NCBI GenBank assembly: GCA_937941715.1
Contig: CALDGX010000228.1
Span: 5,949-69,948 of the forward strand
Direction: 5' to 3'
From: an uncultured Chloracidobacterium sp.
GTDB taxonomy: Bacteria; Acidobacteriota; Blastocatellia; Pyrinomonadales; Pyrinomonadaceae
Length of the DNA: 64,000 bases
In this document: piece by piece, positions 16,886 through 25,650 of the stretch
How the letters are laid out: every line of letters begins with the position of its first letter
Position numbering within the stretch: position 1 is the first letter of the stretch
Program-made: the position numbers and the translations under genes
The notes under the pieces: model-generated
Told to the model about the DNA's origin: nothing
The model's database searches: none
The model's input: the letters and a program-made list of their open reading frames with translations, nothing else

Positions 16886-17149
16886 TTACGCCAATTTGTT
16901 GACGTGCTTGGTCAACCGCGACTTATAACGGGCGGCAGTATTTTTGTGGATAATGCCCTTGTTCACCGCTTTGTCTATGAGCGAAACCGTCGGGAAAAGA
17001 AGCTCGGTGCTGGCCGCCTTATCATGTGCGGCAACGGCTCCGCGAAGCTTTTTGATCGACGTGCGCAGCTTGCTGCGGTTGCTGCGGTTGATCTCGTTAC
17101 GTTTTGCGTTTTGACGAACGCGTTTCTCTGCTGATTTATGATTAGCCAT
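16886..17149 (-). CDS. rpsT: 30S ribosomal protein S20
   Basis: An 87-residue primary 16S rRNA-binding protein of the small subunit. It begins MANHKSAEKRVRQNAKRN, the standard S20 start, and ends with the conserved KNTAARYKSRLTK helix. It is extremely rich in Lys and Arg. It forms its own transcription unit with a consensus promoter 33 bases upstream and a strong terminator 40 bases downstream. Confidence 0.98.
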   Translation of the reverse strand: MANHKSAEKRVRQNAKRNEINRSNRSKLRTSIKKLRGAVAAHDKAASTELLFPTVSLIDKAVNKGIIHKNTAARYKSRLTKHVNKLA

Positions 17150-17181
17150 CGTTATTTCCAGTCAGTTAAGACAAACTCCAA

Positions 17182-17210
17182 ATTGTATAGTGCGATCGTG
17201 GTTTTGTCAA
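17182..17210 (-). promoter_or_regulatory. Consensus promoter of rpsT
   Basis: Minus-strand TTGACA (17210-17205), 17-base spacer, TACAAT (17187-17182). Transcription should start near 17175, giving a leader of about 26 bases. Confidence 0.85.
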
Positions 17211-17231
17211 CTGACGCCGCGATACGACGGG

Positions 17232-18041
17232 CTACTTTTCAAACCTCAGGGCCAGGCTGTGCATAATATCGACAAACAGGGCGACGATCGGCGGATACAT
17301 GAAGAACTCCGGTTCAAATTCCGTTGAGAACATTTCCGGATAGACCCGGGCCATAAAGGTCGTTTGCGTGCCGATTAGGTAGCCGATACCGAGACAAACA
17401 AGGAATCCCGCGATGAGGACGCCGACGGACAGGATCCGCGAAAACGGCTTTGGCTTTTTTTCGGCACCGTCGAGGATCGAGTCGTGTATGTTGTCTTCGG
17501 CGTCGGTGTACCTCAGAAAACCGTCGCGGGCCCGTCCGCCGAGATGGATCAACCCGATAACGAAAAGCGAGACCATTATGATCTTGCCGATGACGCCCGT
17601 CGAGATAAAGAACATCGGCCTGAGAGCCGTTGACATCGCCGCCGCGATATAGAGGCCGACTATCGGATAGACGACACGCTGGAACGCCAGTGCCTCGAGC
17701 CGCTCTTCGGCAAGCATACGGTCGATGATGTCGTTATAACGCTTTTCGTAAACCATCTGACGCCACCGCCGCGCGTGGCGGTTCTCAGATGTAAAGAGGC
17801 TTTCGTCCCCGGCGGTGCCGCTGAATTGGATATCAAGCAGGCGACGATCATATAACGCACGATCTTTCGGATTGCCAAGAACCTCGTAGGCCTCGGCTAT
17901 CGCTGCAAATTTAAGAGCGGTCTCCTCGGAACCCGCGTTCTTGTCGGGGTGCAATTGGCGGGCGAGCCGACGGTATGCCGACTTGATCTCGGCCTTGGAC
18001 GCCTTGGGCGAGACTTTCAGTATGTCGTAGTAATTGACCAT
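17232..18041 (-). CDS. DnaJ-domain membrane protein
   Basis: A 269-residue protein from the ATG at 18041. Residues 3-65 form a J-domain (YYDILKVSPKASKAEIKSAY) with the essential HPD tripeptide (about residues 32-34). The G/F and zinc-finger regions of true DnaJ are missing. Three or four hydrophobic segments follow in the second half, so the J-domain should face the cytosol and recruit DnaK to the membrane. This architecture is common for type III J-proteins of unknown client. It lies about 96 bases downstream of the ExbD gene on the same strand. Confidence 0.82.
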   Translation of the reverse strand: MVNYYDILKVSPKASKAEIKSAYRRLARQLHPDKNAGSEETALKFAAIAEAYEVLGNPKDRALYDRRLLDIQFSGTAGDESLFTSENRHARRWRQMVYEKRYNDIIDRMLAEERLEALAFQRVVYPIVGLYIAAAMSTALRPMFFISTGVIGKIIMVSLFVIGLIHLGGRARDGFLRYTDAEDNIHDSILDGAEKKPKPFSRILSVGVLIAGFLVCLGIGYLIGTQTTFMARVYPEMFSTEFEPEFFMYPPIVALFVDIMHSLALRFEK

Positions 18042-18137
18042 CAGATCGAGCGGGACCGCGAATAGCAATTTTCCCGCGAGAGCGACCGCAACTGCCGCGA
18101 AAAAACAAATTGTATCACGACCAAACCAAAGATCTGG

Positions 18138-18608
18138 TCACCGCGCGTCTAAATCGTCGATCTGCAGGCTGATCGGGAAGGCTCCGGACATCTTTGCGAT
18201 GTCGACGACGCGTGCGACCTTGCCGTATTCCAAAGTTGTCGGAGCTTTTATGAAAACGGTCCGCTCGATGCGGTCAGGGAATGGGCGGCCGGCGTCGTCG
18301 GCGTGACTCTCGGACAGCGAACCGTTGGCGATACGGGCGGCAAATACCTCGCCCAAGCGGCCGGCGAGAGCGGAAGGTTCGTCGATGGTGCCGAGCCCGG
18401 ATTCCTTATTGAGTGAAAGGCCGCCCTCGAGGTCGACTGTTACTACCAATGTTTCGGGATGGGGCAGGACGATCGACGTGTCGCGGCGTTCGGCCGGCAC
18501 GGCGGCCTTGAAGCCGCTCGGACGCATCGGCGTTACGACCATGAAAATTATAAGTAGCACCAGCAGAACGTCGATCAGGGGAGTGACATTTATGGTTGGA
18601 CGGGTCAT
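18138..18608 (-). CDS. ExbD/TolR-family protein
   Basis: A 156-residue protein from the ATG at 18608, which has GGAGGAG 6 bases upstream. The N-terminus TRPTINVTPLIDVLLVLLII contains the single transmembrane helix with the essential proton-path Asp (residue 13), followed by a periplasmic domain. ExbD works with ExbB as a proton-driven motor for TonB systems. No exbB gene is beside it. It follows pabB after 68 bases, so it may be in the same transcript, an unusual pairing. The C-terminal YGKVARVVDIAKMSGA helix is typical of the family. Confidence 0.88.
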   Translation of the reverse strand: MTRPTINVTPLIDVLLVLLIIFMVVTPMRPSGFKAAVPAERRDTSIVLPHPETLVVTVDLEGGLSLNKESGLGTIDEPSALAGRLGEVFAARIANGSLSESHADDAGRPFPDRIERTVFIKAPTTLEYGKVARVVDIAKMSGAFPISLQIDDLDAR

Positions 18609-18676
18609 TTTGCTCCTCCTCGAAAAGGGTTTATGGAGGGTTAGACACCGTATGCCGCTAATTGTTCCCGGCGGGT

Positions 18677-19978
18677 TCAATCGGCTATGAACTCCGCACC
18701 TGCCGCGTCGAGCAAGGCCGCGGCCTTGGTAAGCGTCTCGAGATACTCGCTTTCCGGGTCACTGTCGATGACGATACCGCCGCCGACATTGAACGAGGCG
18801 ACATTACCGCGTATGACCATCGTACGTATCGCGACGCTCATATCCATTCCGGCCGGTAATCCGAACGAATCGTCGGGCAGACTATAACCGATCGCTCCCA
18901 TCGAGAGTTCGCGGGGATCAGGTTCAATAGCATCGATTATCCGCATCGTACTGATCTTTGGGGCACCGGTGATCGAACCGCACGGAAACATCGCCCGAAG
19001 AATGTCCGAAATTTGAATATCTGGGCGAAGCCGTCCGGAAACGGTCGATACGAGGTGAAATAATGACGGATGTTTTTCAAGGTCACACACCTTGTCAGCG
19101 GTCACGCTTCCAAATTCGCAGATCCGGCCGAGATCGTTACGCAAAAGGTCGACGATCATCGTGTTTTCAGCCCGGTCTTTGGCGCTTTCAAGCAGGTCGA
19201 GCCTCAGGCGGGCGTCTTCGGCCGCGTCGGCACCGCGTTTTCGGGTGCCTTTGATTGGCGAGGTCGAGATCCCTCGAGCCGAGCTCTCAGTACGAAAAAA
19301 ACGCTCGGGCGAGCCGGAAACGACGGTCGAATCTCCCCTTGAGAAGAATGCGGCGAATGGTGCCGGGTGGCGGCTGCGGAGACGGCGAAAGATCGTCTGA
19401 GGCGATGTCGTCAATGGCAGGCGGCACTCCATCCGATGCGTCAAATTGGCCTGATAGGTTTCGCCGCTGCGAATCTGCTCACGGATCGACTCGACCGCCT
19501 GAAGGTATTCGGCCTTTGACATATTTGACCGTGCTTCGCACCGCTCGATCAAGGCGGAGTTACGATCATCGCCGTGGATCTGCAGAAGTTTGGCACGCTC
19601 CGGGTTGCCGGCAAGAACTGTCCGTCCGGTGTCGTAGTCGTGGATCACAAATGCGTCAAAGCGGGCCAGGAAAATGTCAGGCTCGGCTGGTTCGGCCCGG
19701 TTGGTGGAAATGTCCTGAAGTTTAAGGCCGAGGCCGTAAGAGATGGTAAAAAAAGAAGCGAGGCCGGGTTCGGCGGTCAACTCTTCAAATCGGCCGAGCG
19801 TTTCCGCCGCCGTAAGCCCTGAGATCGAAAAAGTATCCTGCGGGGCGATCCCTGCGATCAATAAATGTGAGCCAAGATGGCCTACTCCGCAACTGTCTAA
19901 GATACAGACCACGCCCGAGCGGGACAGCGACAGCAACGCCGCCGCGAGATCGTCACCGCTAATATCCAGATCGAGCAT
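18677..19978 (-). CDS. pabB: Aminodeoxychorismate synthase component I
   Basis: A 433-residue chorismate-binding enzyme. The PIKGTRKRG motif (near residue 250) carries the Lys that distinguishes PabB from anthranilate synthase TrpE (PIAGT), so the product should be 4-amino-4-deoxychorismate for folate synthesis. Other conserved blocks are SGETYQANLTHR, SGSPERFF, DLLRNDLGRICEFGSV and PCGSITGAPKISTMRIID. The ATG at 19978 is chosen because an extended -10 box (TGA TAAAAT) ends 7 bases before it. No glutamine amidotransferase (pabA) or lyase (pabC) is adjacent. Confidence 0.9.
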   Translation of the reverse strand: MLDLDISGDDLAAALLSLSRSGVVCILDSCGVGHLGSHLLIAGIAPQDTFSISGLTAAETLGRFEELTAEPGLASFFTISYGLGLKLQDISTNRAEPAEPDIFLARFDAFVIHDYDTGRTVLAGNPERAKLLQIHGDDRNSALIERCEARSNMSKAEYLQAVESIREQIRSGETYQANLTHRMECRLPLTTSPQTIFRRLRSRHPAPFAAFFSRGDSTVVSGSPERFFRTESSARGISTSPIKGTRKRGADAAEDARLRLDLLESAKDRAENTMIVDLLRNDLGRICEFGSVTADKVCDLEKHPSLFHLVSTVSGRLRPDIQISDILRAMFPCGSITGAPKISTMRIIDAIEPDPRELSMGAIGYSLPDDSFGLPAGMDMSVAIRTMVIRGNVASFNVGGGIVIDSDPESEYLETLTKAAALLDAAGAEFIAD

Positions 19979-19985
19979 ACGGGTG

Positions 19986-19994
19986 ATTTTATCA
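19986..19994 (-). promoter_or_regulatory. Extended -10 of leaderless pabB
   Basis: Minus-strand TGA then TAAAAT (19991-19986), 7 bases before the ATG at 19978. No ribosome binding site is present. Confidence 0.5.
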
Positions 19995-20005
19995 CGATAC
20001 AAAAT

Positions 20006-20034
20006 TTCACTCTGACTGTATTTTCGCGTAAGAT
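20006..20034 (+). promoter_or_regulatory. Promoter of the amino acid permease gene
   Basis: TTCACT (20006-20011), 17-base spacer, TAAGAT (20029-20034). Predicted start near 20041, about 20 bases before the ATG. It is back to back with the pabB promoter. Confidence 0.45.
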
Positions 20035-20059
20035 GTTGCCAGTCCAAAAGTCAAACGAT

Positions 20060-21532
20060 ATGAACTCTGAGATCAACGAACGGCAGACCCTCATCCGCGG
20101 CCTCGGCCTGATCGCCGCAATTTCCGTTATTATCGGCAACGTGATCGGCACGGGCGTGTTTCTGAAAGCACGGGTAATGACGTGTAATGTCGGCAGCCCG
20201 ACGTGGGTCCTGATCGCGTGGATCGCGGCCGGCCTGCTGTCACTTGCGGGTGCATTGACATACGCGGAACTGACAGCAATGAAGCCGCATGCTGCCGGTC
20301 CGTACGTATTTCTGCGCGATTCGTACGGCAGACTCTCGAGTTTTCTTTTTGGCTGGATGCAGATGTTCATTGCCCGAACGGGTGCCCAGGCGTCAGTCGC
20401 GGTGGTTTTTGCGATCGCGCTTAACGATTACCTTGACGGTGGCCTGAAGCAGACACTTTTCAAAACGACCGTTATCGGTTACGACTACGAAGTGACGTCG
20501 CTCCAGATCATCGCCGTGGTGATAATTGCGATATTCACGACACTTAACTGCTTGTCAGTGAGCCTGAGCGGGCAGATCGCCACCGCATTGACGGCGATCA
20601 AGATCGGCCTTGTGATCTTCGTCGGACTCGGTGCATTTCTGTTTGTGACAGGCGGCAGCTTTGCCAATTTCTCGCTTGCCAGTACATCGGGCACCTGCGA
20701 GGGCGTCGCCGACGCCGTTCGGTACGGTTCCGGCGAATACACCTTCCTGGCGGGATTTGCCGCGGCAATGCTTGCCGCTTTGTGGGGTTATGACGGCTGG
20801 GACAACCTTTCGTTCGTGGCCGGCGAGGTCAAGGATCCGAAACGGAATATTCCGATCGCAATTATCGGAAGCGTCCTGCTGGTGATCATCCTCTATGTAG
20901 CGGTTCACGTCGCGTATTTTTACATTCTAGACCCGACGTCGATCGCCTCGGTGTCAAAGAACTCGAGTGTCGCGAAAGTGGTCGTCAGCAAGTTCTTCGG
21001 CGGCGACGCGGCGAGTCTCGGTACGGGTATAGCGGTAGCTGTGTTCACTGTCGGCCTGATGCTGTCATCGCTCGGCACACTGCATACCTCGATCCTGAGT
21101 GCGTCGCGAATTCCGTACGCAATGGCCGAGGACGGCATGATGTTCAAGGGATTTTCAAAGGTCTCGGTAAACGCTGTACCGATCAACGGCGTATTGTTTC
21201 AGGGTGTTTGGGCCAGTATTTTGGCACTTTCGGGTTCGTTCGACACGCTCACCGATTACGTAATTTTCGGGTCGTGGCTGTTTTATGCACTGATCACTTC
21301 CTCGATCTTCATTTTTCGTCGAAAGCACCCCGAGATCGAGCGACCGTACAAGGCGTTCGGTTATCCGGTGGTCCCGGTCGTGTTCCTTCTGGTCGCCGGT
21401 TGGCTGCTCGTGACAACCGTGATCAGCACGCCGACACAATCATTGGCGGGGATCGTGCTCATCATTCTGGGAATGCCGGTCTATTATTACTTAGTTAATA
21501 AAGGGAGACAGGCAGCGGGCGACGCTGAATAG
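20060..21532 (+). CDS. APC-superfamily amino acid permease
   Basis: A 490-residue integral membrane protein with about twelve helices, starting at the ATG at 20060 (MNSEINERQTLIRGLGL). The first helix has the unwound glycine motif GNVIGTGVF (about residues 23-31) of amino acid/polyamine antiporters, and the segment ALWGYDGWDNLSFVAGEVKDP (about 240-260) is the conserved helix 6 region of L-type transporters. It should exchange or import amino acids; specificity is unclear. A PilZ gene begins 12 bases downstream. Confidence 0.9.
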   Translation: MNSEINERQTLIRGLGLIAAISVIIGNVIGTGVFLKARVMTCNVGSPTWVLIAWIAAGLLSLAGALTYAELTAMKPHAAGPYVFLRDSYGRLSSFLFGWMQMFIARTGAQASVAVVFAIALNDYLDGGLKQTLFKTTVIGYDYEVTSLQIIAVVIIAIFTTLNCLSVSLSGQIATALTAIKIGLVIFVGLGAFLFVTGGSFANFSLASTSGTCEGVADAVRYGSGEYTFLAGFAAAMLAALWGYDGWDNLSFVAGEVKDPKRNIPIAIIGSVLLVIILYVAVHVAYFYILDPTSIASVSKNSSVAKVVVSKFFGGDAASLGTGIAVAVFTVGLMLSSLGTLHTSILSASRIPYAMAEDGMMFKGFSKVSVNAVPINGVLFQGVWASILALSGSFDTLTDYVIFGSWLFYALITSSIFIFRRKHPEIERPYKAFGYPVVPVVFLLVAGWLLVTTVISTPTQSLAGIVLIILGMPVYYYLVNKGRQAAGDAE

Positions 21533-21543
21533 TAGAATAACCG

Positions 21544-21879
21544 ATGTCCAACTACGATCGACGAAGCGGCTCAGAGCGCCGCTCGACTAACAGATATCCC
21601 GTTGAGGTCGATATCGAATGGCAATCCACGGGCGAGCGCCACAGCGGCACATTAAGTGATGTCAGTTTTGACGGCTGCTTTATTCTCGGGTCGGGCGAGG
21701 TCGAGGACGGCCAGAGCGTACTAATATTTATTCCGCTGGCGGACGGGATGAAGGTGCAGTTTACGGGAACCGTGGCAAATCACGTTTTCGAGATCGGTTT
21801 CGGGGTCAAGTTCGACCAGCTTTCATCAGCTCAGCGTGAGGTTCTGGTCGGGCTGGTCCGACCTAACGACAACGCCTAG
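21544..21879 (+). CDS. PilZ-domain protein
   Basis: A 111-residue single-domain PilZ protein. The c-di-GMP-binding pattern is present: the basic RRSGSERRSTNRY stretch supplies the RxxxR arginines (about residues 6-18), and SDVSFDGCF (about 38-46) corresponds to the D/NxSxxG motif. Here the position after SFD is Gly, consistent with binding. Stand-alone PilZ proteins act as c-di-GMP receptors for motility, adhesion or export. It is close behind the permease and overlaps the convergent murE end by four bases. Confidence 0.85.
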   Translation: MSNYDRRSGSERRSTNRYPVEVDIEWQSTGERHSGTLSDVSFDGCFILGSGEVEDGQSVLIFIPLADGMKVQFTGTVANHVFEIGFGVKFDQLSSAQREVLVGLVRPNDNA

Positions 21880-23387
21880 CGTTCGGATTCCAACCTGGCC
21901 AGTGCCTCGGCGGCCACCTCGCGGTCGTCGAAATGGAACTTGTCCGCCCCGACGATCTGATAGTTTTCGTGGCCCTTTCCGGCAATTATCACCACATCGT
22001 TCGCACGAGCCTCAGCGATCGCCTGAAATATGGCTCGTCGCCTGTCGTCGATCACCTGATACGGTGTATCGGTTAATTTAACCCCGACTTCGATCTCGGC
22101 GATGATACTCAGTGGATCTTCGGTCCGCGGATTGTCTGACGTGACGATCACGAGATCGCTGTTCTCACCGGCCGCGACACCCATCGGCTTGCGTTTTGAC
22201 CTGTCACGGTCACCGCCGCAGCCGAAAACCGTGATGATCCTGCCGTCGGTGAGTTCGCGGGCGGTCTTGAGCGTGTTGAGCAATGCGTCATCGGTATGAG
22301 CGTAATCGACGACCACCGCGAAATCGCCGCCGTGCGGGACGCGTTCGAATCGACCCGGAGCCCCGACACAAGTTGATAGTCCGCGGATAATATCATTGAT
22401 GCCGTAGCCGAGTTCGAGGCCCGCGGCGGCGGCAGTCAGCATATTGTAAACATGCGGTTTTCCGACCAGCGGCGAAGAGACGCGATATTCGCCCGACGAT
22501 GCCCGAAGTGTGAATTCGGTACCGCGGATCAGCGAAACCGTGATGTCCGTCGCCCTTAGGTCGGCACTGTCGTCATCCTGGGCGATCGTGACTATGCGTC
22601 TTCCTTCGGAAAACAATTCCTGAGCGAGGCGCTTGCCGTATTCGTCGTCGATGTTGATCACCGAGGATCCCGGCAATTCGCCCAGTCGTCCGTCAAACAG
22701 CTTTCGCTTGGCGTCATAGTAGTTCTCCATCGTCAGATGGTAGTCAAGGTGATCCTGCGTCAAATTCGTAAAGACGGCGACCTTGAACCTCAGCCAGTCA
22801 CAGCGATGCAGGTCTATCGCCTGCGAGGACGTTTCCATCACCGCCATGGTGCACCCGTGATCGACCGCTTCACGGAGAAAGCGGTTCGTATCGGATGCCT
22901 CAGGCGTCGTGCGGACCGCCGGTTCGCTGCGCTCGCCGATACGATATTCGACGGTGGTCAGCATCGCCGGCCGTTCACCGGCGGCCTCGGCGAGGGCAAA
23001 ACAGAGATAGGTCGTCGTCGTCTTTCCGTTGGTGCCGGTGATGCCAACCAGATCCAACTGATGCGAAGGTTCGCCGTTTATTACGGCCGCCGCCTTCGCG
23101 AGAGCTTCGCGGGCATTGGCGACCTTGAGCCACGCCCCGCCGAAATCCGCCGGCGGATCATACTCCGAGACGATCCCGGCCGCACCGCGGCGGAGGACGT
23201 CGTCGATGAACCGATGTCCGTCAACGGTCGCGCCTTTGATGGCGACGAAAAGTGTCCCCTCGCGGGCCTGCCGCGAATCGTGCGTGACGTCGGCCGCCAC
23301 GGCACTCATATCGCCTGTCGTTACGGCACTCAGGGCCGCGGAGATCTCGCTGATCGTTTTATTCAAAGTGCTCAAAATTAGGTTCAA
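21876..23387 (-). CDS. murE: UDP-MurNAc-tripeptide synthetase
   Basis: A 503-residue Mur ligase that adds the third residue to the peptidoglycan stem peptide in the cytosol. The ATP loop GITGTNGKTTTTYL is near residues 115-128, the central motif TNLTQDHLDYH near 212, and the C-terminal DNPRTEDP (near 412). DNPR is the signature of enzymes that add meso-diaminopimelate rather than lysine, so this organism should have DAP-type peptidoglycan. All candidate start codons near the N-terminus are TTG (23387 or 23372), so the exact start is uncertain. It stands alone, away from a division-cell-wall cluster. Confidence 0.95.
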   Translation of the reverse strand: MNLILSTLNKTISEISAALSAVTTGDMSAVAADVTHDSRQAREGTLFVAIKGATVDGHRFIDDVLRRGAAGIVSEYDPPADFGGAWLKVANAREALAKAAAVINGEPSHQLDLVGITGTNGKTTTTYLCFALAEAAGERPAMLTTVEYRIGERSEPAVRTTPEASDTNRFLREAVDHGCTMAVMETSSQAIDLHRCDWLRFKVAVFTNLTQDHLDYHLTMENYYDAKRKLFDGRLGELPGSSVINIDDEYGKRLAQELFSEGRRIVTIAQDDDSADLRATDITVSLIRGTEFTLRASSGEYRVSSPLVGKPHVYNMLTAAAAGLELGYGINDIIRGLSTCVGAPGRFERVPHGGDFAVVVDYAHTDDALLNTLKTARELTDGRIITVFGCGGDRDRSKRKPMGVAAGENSDLVIVTSDNPRTEDPLSIIAEIEVGVKLTDTPYQVIDDRRRAIFQAIAEARANDVVIIAGKGHENYQIVGADKFHFDDREVAAEALARLESER

Positions 23388-23407
23388 TGCCTCGACGCTA
23401 ATCGTGA

Positions 23408-23437
23408 ATTATACGATACCGAGTGATTTTGTACGAA
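23408..23437 (-). promoter_or_regulatory. Putative murE promoter
   Basis: Minus-strand TATAAT (23413-23408) with TTCGTA 18 bases upstream (23437-23432). The predicted start gives a leader of about 15 bases before the first TTG. Confidence 0.4.
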
Positions 23438-23486
23438 CATTGCCGGGGCGAATTCGTACTAAGTTTCGGATGCGGAGGTTAAAGAA

Positions 23487-23747
23487 ATGAATATTATCAA
23501 GATCATACTTGCGGCGATCGGACTGGTGTTTGTCGGAATGGCGTTGTTATGGGTTCTCGGCTTTCTGTCGTCGATAATTTGGTACGTTTTCTGGATCGGC
23601 CTGCTCGGTGCGGTGGGCTACGGCGGATACAAATTGTTCCTAAAGGCTGAGGCAAAGGCTCTCCGCAGTGATCCGCACGCCGGCCTGGGCGGGGCCGATA
23701 TCAATATGTCCTGGGACGAATACGATCGGAAATACCTCCGCAAATAG
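23487..23747 (+). CDS. Small membrane protein
   Basis: An 86-residue protein with two transmembrane helices (about residues 3-24 and 27-48) and a charged cytoplasmic tail that ends in INMSWDEYDRKYLRK. GGAGG lies about 9 bases before the ATG. No catalytic motif; family not recognised. The gene lies between murE (divergent) and tRNA-Leu, and the tRNA promoter begins just inside the end of its 3' region. Confidence 0.65.
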   Translation: MNIIKIILAAIGLVFVGMALLWVLGFLSSIIWYVFWIGLLGAVGYGGYKLFLKAEAKALRSDPHAGLGGADINMSWDEYDRKYLRK

Positions 23748-23752
23748 GCGGC

Positions 23753-23781
23753 TAGACAATCTTCGCCCGATTCGGTAGATT
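23753..23781 (+). promoter_or_regulatory. tRNA-Leu promoter
   Basis: TAGACA (23753-23758), 17-base spacer, TAGATT (23776-23781). Predicted start near 23788, 39 bases before the mature tRNA. Confidence 0.6.
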
Positions 23782-23826
23782 CTATTTTGCGGTTTTGGGG
23801 CGGCAATATCCCGTTCCGGACGCGAC

Positions 23827-23911
23827 GCCGAGGTGGCGAAATTGGCAGACGCACTAGACTTAGGATCTAGCGCCGCAAGGCGTGCAGGTTCGATTCCTGT
23901 CCTCGGCACCA
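23827..23911 (+). tRNA. tRNA-Leu (UAG)
   Basis: An 85-base class II tRNA. The acceptor stem pairs GCCGAGG (23827-23833) with CCTCGGC (23901-23907), the discriminator is A and CCA is encoded (23909-23911). The anticodon stem CTAGA/TCTAG encloses loop CTTAGGA with anticodon TAG at 23861-23863, reading CUN leucine codons. A long variable arm with its own stem and an intact TTCGATT T-loop confirm leucine class. A short T run follows directly. Confidence 0.97.
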
Positions 23912-23930
23912 TTTTTAACCTGATCGGTCG

Positions 23931-24042
23931 GCTGTAAACTGTCAGCGAATGACAATTGCATCCGGCCAATTTTGCATTTGCGGGCCCGGCGGCCGATAAC
24001 CGGCTAAAACCGGCACTCGACAACTGACAACGGGCAACTGAC
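23931..24042. repeat. Degenerate heptad repeats before tig
   Basis: At 24021-24042 three consecutive 7-mers CAACTGA, CAACGGG, CAACTGA are followed by C. On the other side of the gap, 23935-23957 has related TGTCAG/TGACAA words in the opposite orientation. The pattern looks like a short intergenic repeat family with 7-base periodicity; no gene overlaps it. Confidence 0.4.
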
Positions 24043-24063
24043 GCGCTATCCTTTTTCCTGTAC

Positions 24064-25473
24064 ATGAAAAGCGAATTAAAAGAAATTTCACCTACCCAAA
24101 GAGAGATACACCTTGAGATCGACGCCGATGTTGTAAAGGCGGCGTACGGCAAGGTCAGCCAAAAATACGCGAAACGCGCCAACGTGCCCGGTTTTCGCAA
24201 AGGTTTTGCACCGATCGAGGTCGTACGAATGCGGTTCAGCGAGGAGATCAAGAGCGAGGTGCTTCAGGAAGTGATCCCCGGACAGGTCACCGCGGCGATC
24301 CAGGAGCATGACCTGCATCCGCTTGCGGAGCCGTACTTGCACTTGGAGGACCAGGAGAACGTCAAGGTCAACGGTTCACAGCCAATCAAACTGCACGTTC
24401 ACGTCGAAGTAATGCCCGAGATCCCGACGCCCAAATACAAGGGGATCGAGGTCACACGACGCGTCAAACCGGTCGCCGACGGCGAGGTCGAGGACCTCAT
24501 CGCCGAACGCATCCAGAAGGAAGCGGCGCTTATCCCGGTCGAGGGACGAAAATCGGAGATCGGCGATACGGTCATTGCTGATCTTGAAGGAGTTTTTGCA
24601 GACGATCCCGATGCCGAGCCGATCAAGGCGGACGACCTTGAGGTAGAACTCGGCGGTGAGCATATCGAACTTTCATTTACCGAGAATCTGGTCGGGGTCG
24701 AGGCAGACGAGGAGAAGGAATTCACGGTGACATACGCCGAGTCGTTTTCGTCTGAGGCATTGGCAGGGAAGACCGTTCATTACAAGGTAAAGATCAAATC
24801 GGTCGGCCGTGCCGAGGTTCCCGAACTCAACGACGCATGGGCCAAGAGCCTTGATGAAGGGTATAAGTCGCTGGCCGATCTGCGTAAACAGCTCAAGGCC
24901 GATCTCATCAAGTACGCGGAGTCGGACGCTGACGCAAGGCTCCGCAACAACGCGATCGCCAAATTGATCGAGGACAACGCATTTGAGATCCCGGGAGTGC
25001 TGATCGAAAATCAGGCCCGTAACCTCTTGAACAATTTTGCACAGGATCTGCAGCAGCGTGGTGTCGACCTGAACAAGGTCGAGAGCCAGTTCATCGAAAT
25101 GGCGTACAGCAATATGCGTACGCAGGCCGAGAGAGATGTCCGCGGTGCCCTCCTGCTCGACAAGGTGGCAGAACTCGAAAAGGTTGAGGTCTCTGAGGCC
25201 GAAGTTGACGAAGAGATCCAGAAACTGGCGGACTACTATCGTGCGTCCGCTGACGAGATCAGAGCCTCGCTTGAAAAACAGGGCGGCGGTGTCGAGAATA
25301 TCCGCAATAACCTGAAAACGAGGAAATCGATCGAGGCTGTTATTGCCAAGGCGAAGATCACCGAAGGCGAATGGATCGACGAGACGGTCGGCCTGCCGTC
25401 GGACGAAGAAAAGCCGAAAAAGGCCGCGAAGAAAAAGGCACCGGCTAAAAAAGCCGCCAAGAAGGCGGACTAG
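24064..25473 (+). CDS. tig: Trigger factor chaperone
   Basis: A 469-residue ribosome-associated chaperone and peptidyl-prolyl isomerase. The ribosome-docking signature GFRKG is at residues 43-47, within VPGFRKGFAP. The FKBP-like isomerase domain spans about 155-245, and the helical C-terminal arms follow. The last 25 residues are an unusual Lys/Ala-rich tail (KKAAKKKAPAKKAAKKAD) that most trigger factors lack; it may strengthen contact with RNA, which is inference. It heads the classic tig-clpP-clpX order, although clpP has its own promoter. Confidence 0.95.
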   Translation: MKSELKEISPTQREIHLEIDADVVKAAYGKVSQKYAKRANVPGFRKGFAPIEVVRMRFSEEIKSEVLQEVIPGQVTAAIQEHDLHPLAEPYLHLEDQENVKVNGSQPIKLHVHVEVMPEIPTPKYKGIEVTRRVKPVADGEVEDLIAERIQKEAALIPVEGRKSEIGDTVIADLEGVFADDPDAEPIKADDLEVELGGEHIELSFTENLVGVEADEEKEFTVTYAESFSSEALAGKTVHYKVKIKSVGRAEVPELNDAWAKSLDEGYKSLADLRKQLKADLIKYAESDADARLRNNAIAKLIEDNAFEIPGVLIENQARNLLNNFAQDLQQRGVDLNKVESQFIEMAYSNMRTQAERDVRGALLLDKVAELEKVEVSEAEVDEEIQKLADYYRASADEIRASLEKQGGGVENIRNNLKTRKSIEAVIAKAKITEGEWIDETVGLPSDEEKPKKAAKKKAPAKKAAKKAD

Positions 25474-25524
25474 CGTGCTAAGTATCGGGCCGGTCAATCG
25501 AGGCCGGTCCTGCAATAAAACCAC

Positions 25525-25552
25525 TTGATTTTTGTACCGAAAGTTGTAAAAT
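25525..25552 (+). promoter_or_regulatory. clpP promoter
   Basis: TTGATT (25525-25530), 16-base spacer, TAAAAT (25547-25552) in the tig-clpP gap. Predicted start near 25559 leaves a leader of about 92 bases before clpP. Confidence 0.5.
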
Positions 25553-25650
25553 CTTTGGTCGTGGGCGGCAATCGCAATCTTTACAACAATTTATCCGGCA
25601 CAACTTCAAGAATCATCTAAGGTAATTCTCAAAACGGAAAGAGGAGATAT

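Noticed and set aside
25489..25510. GGCCGGTC repeated after tig as a terminator
   Set aside because: The two copies are direct rather than inverted repeats and no T tract follows.
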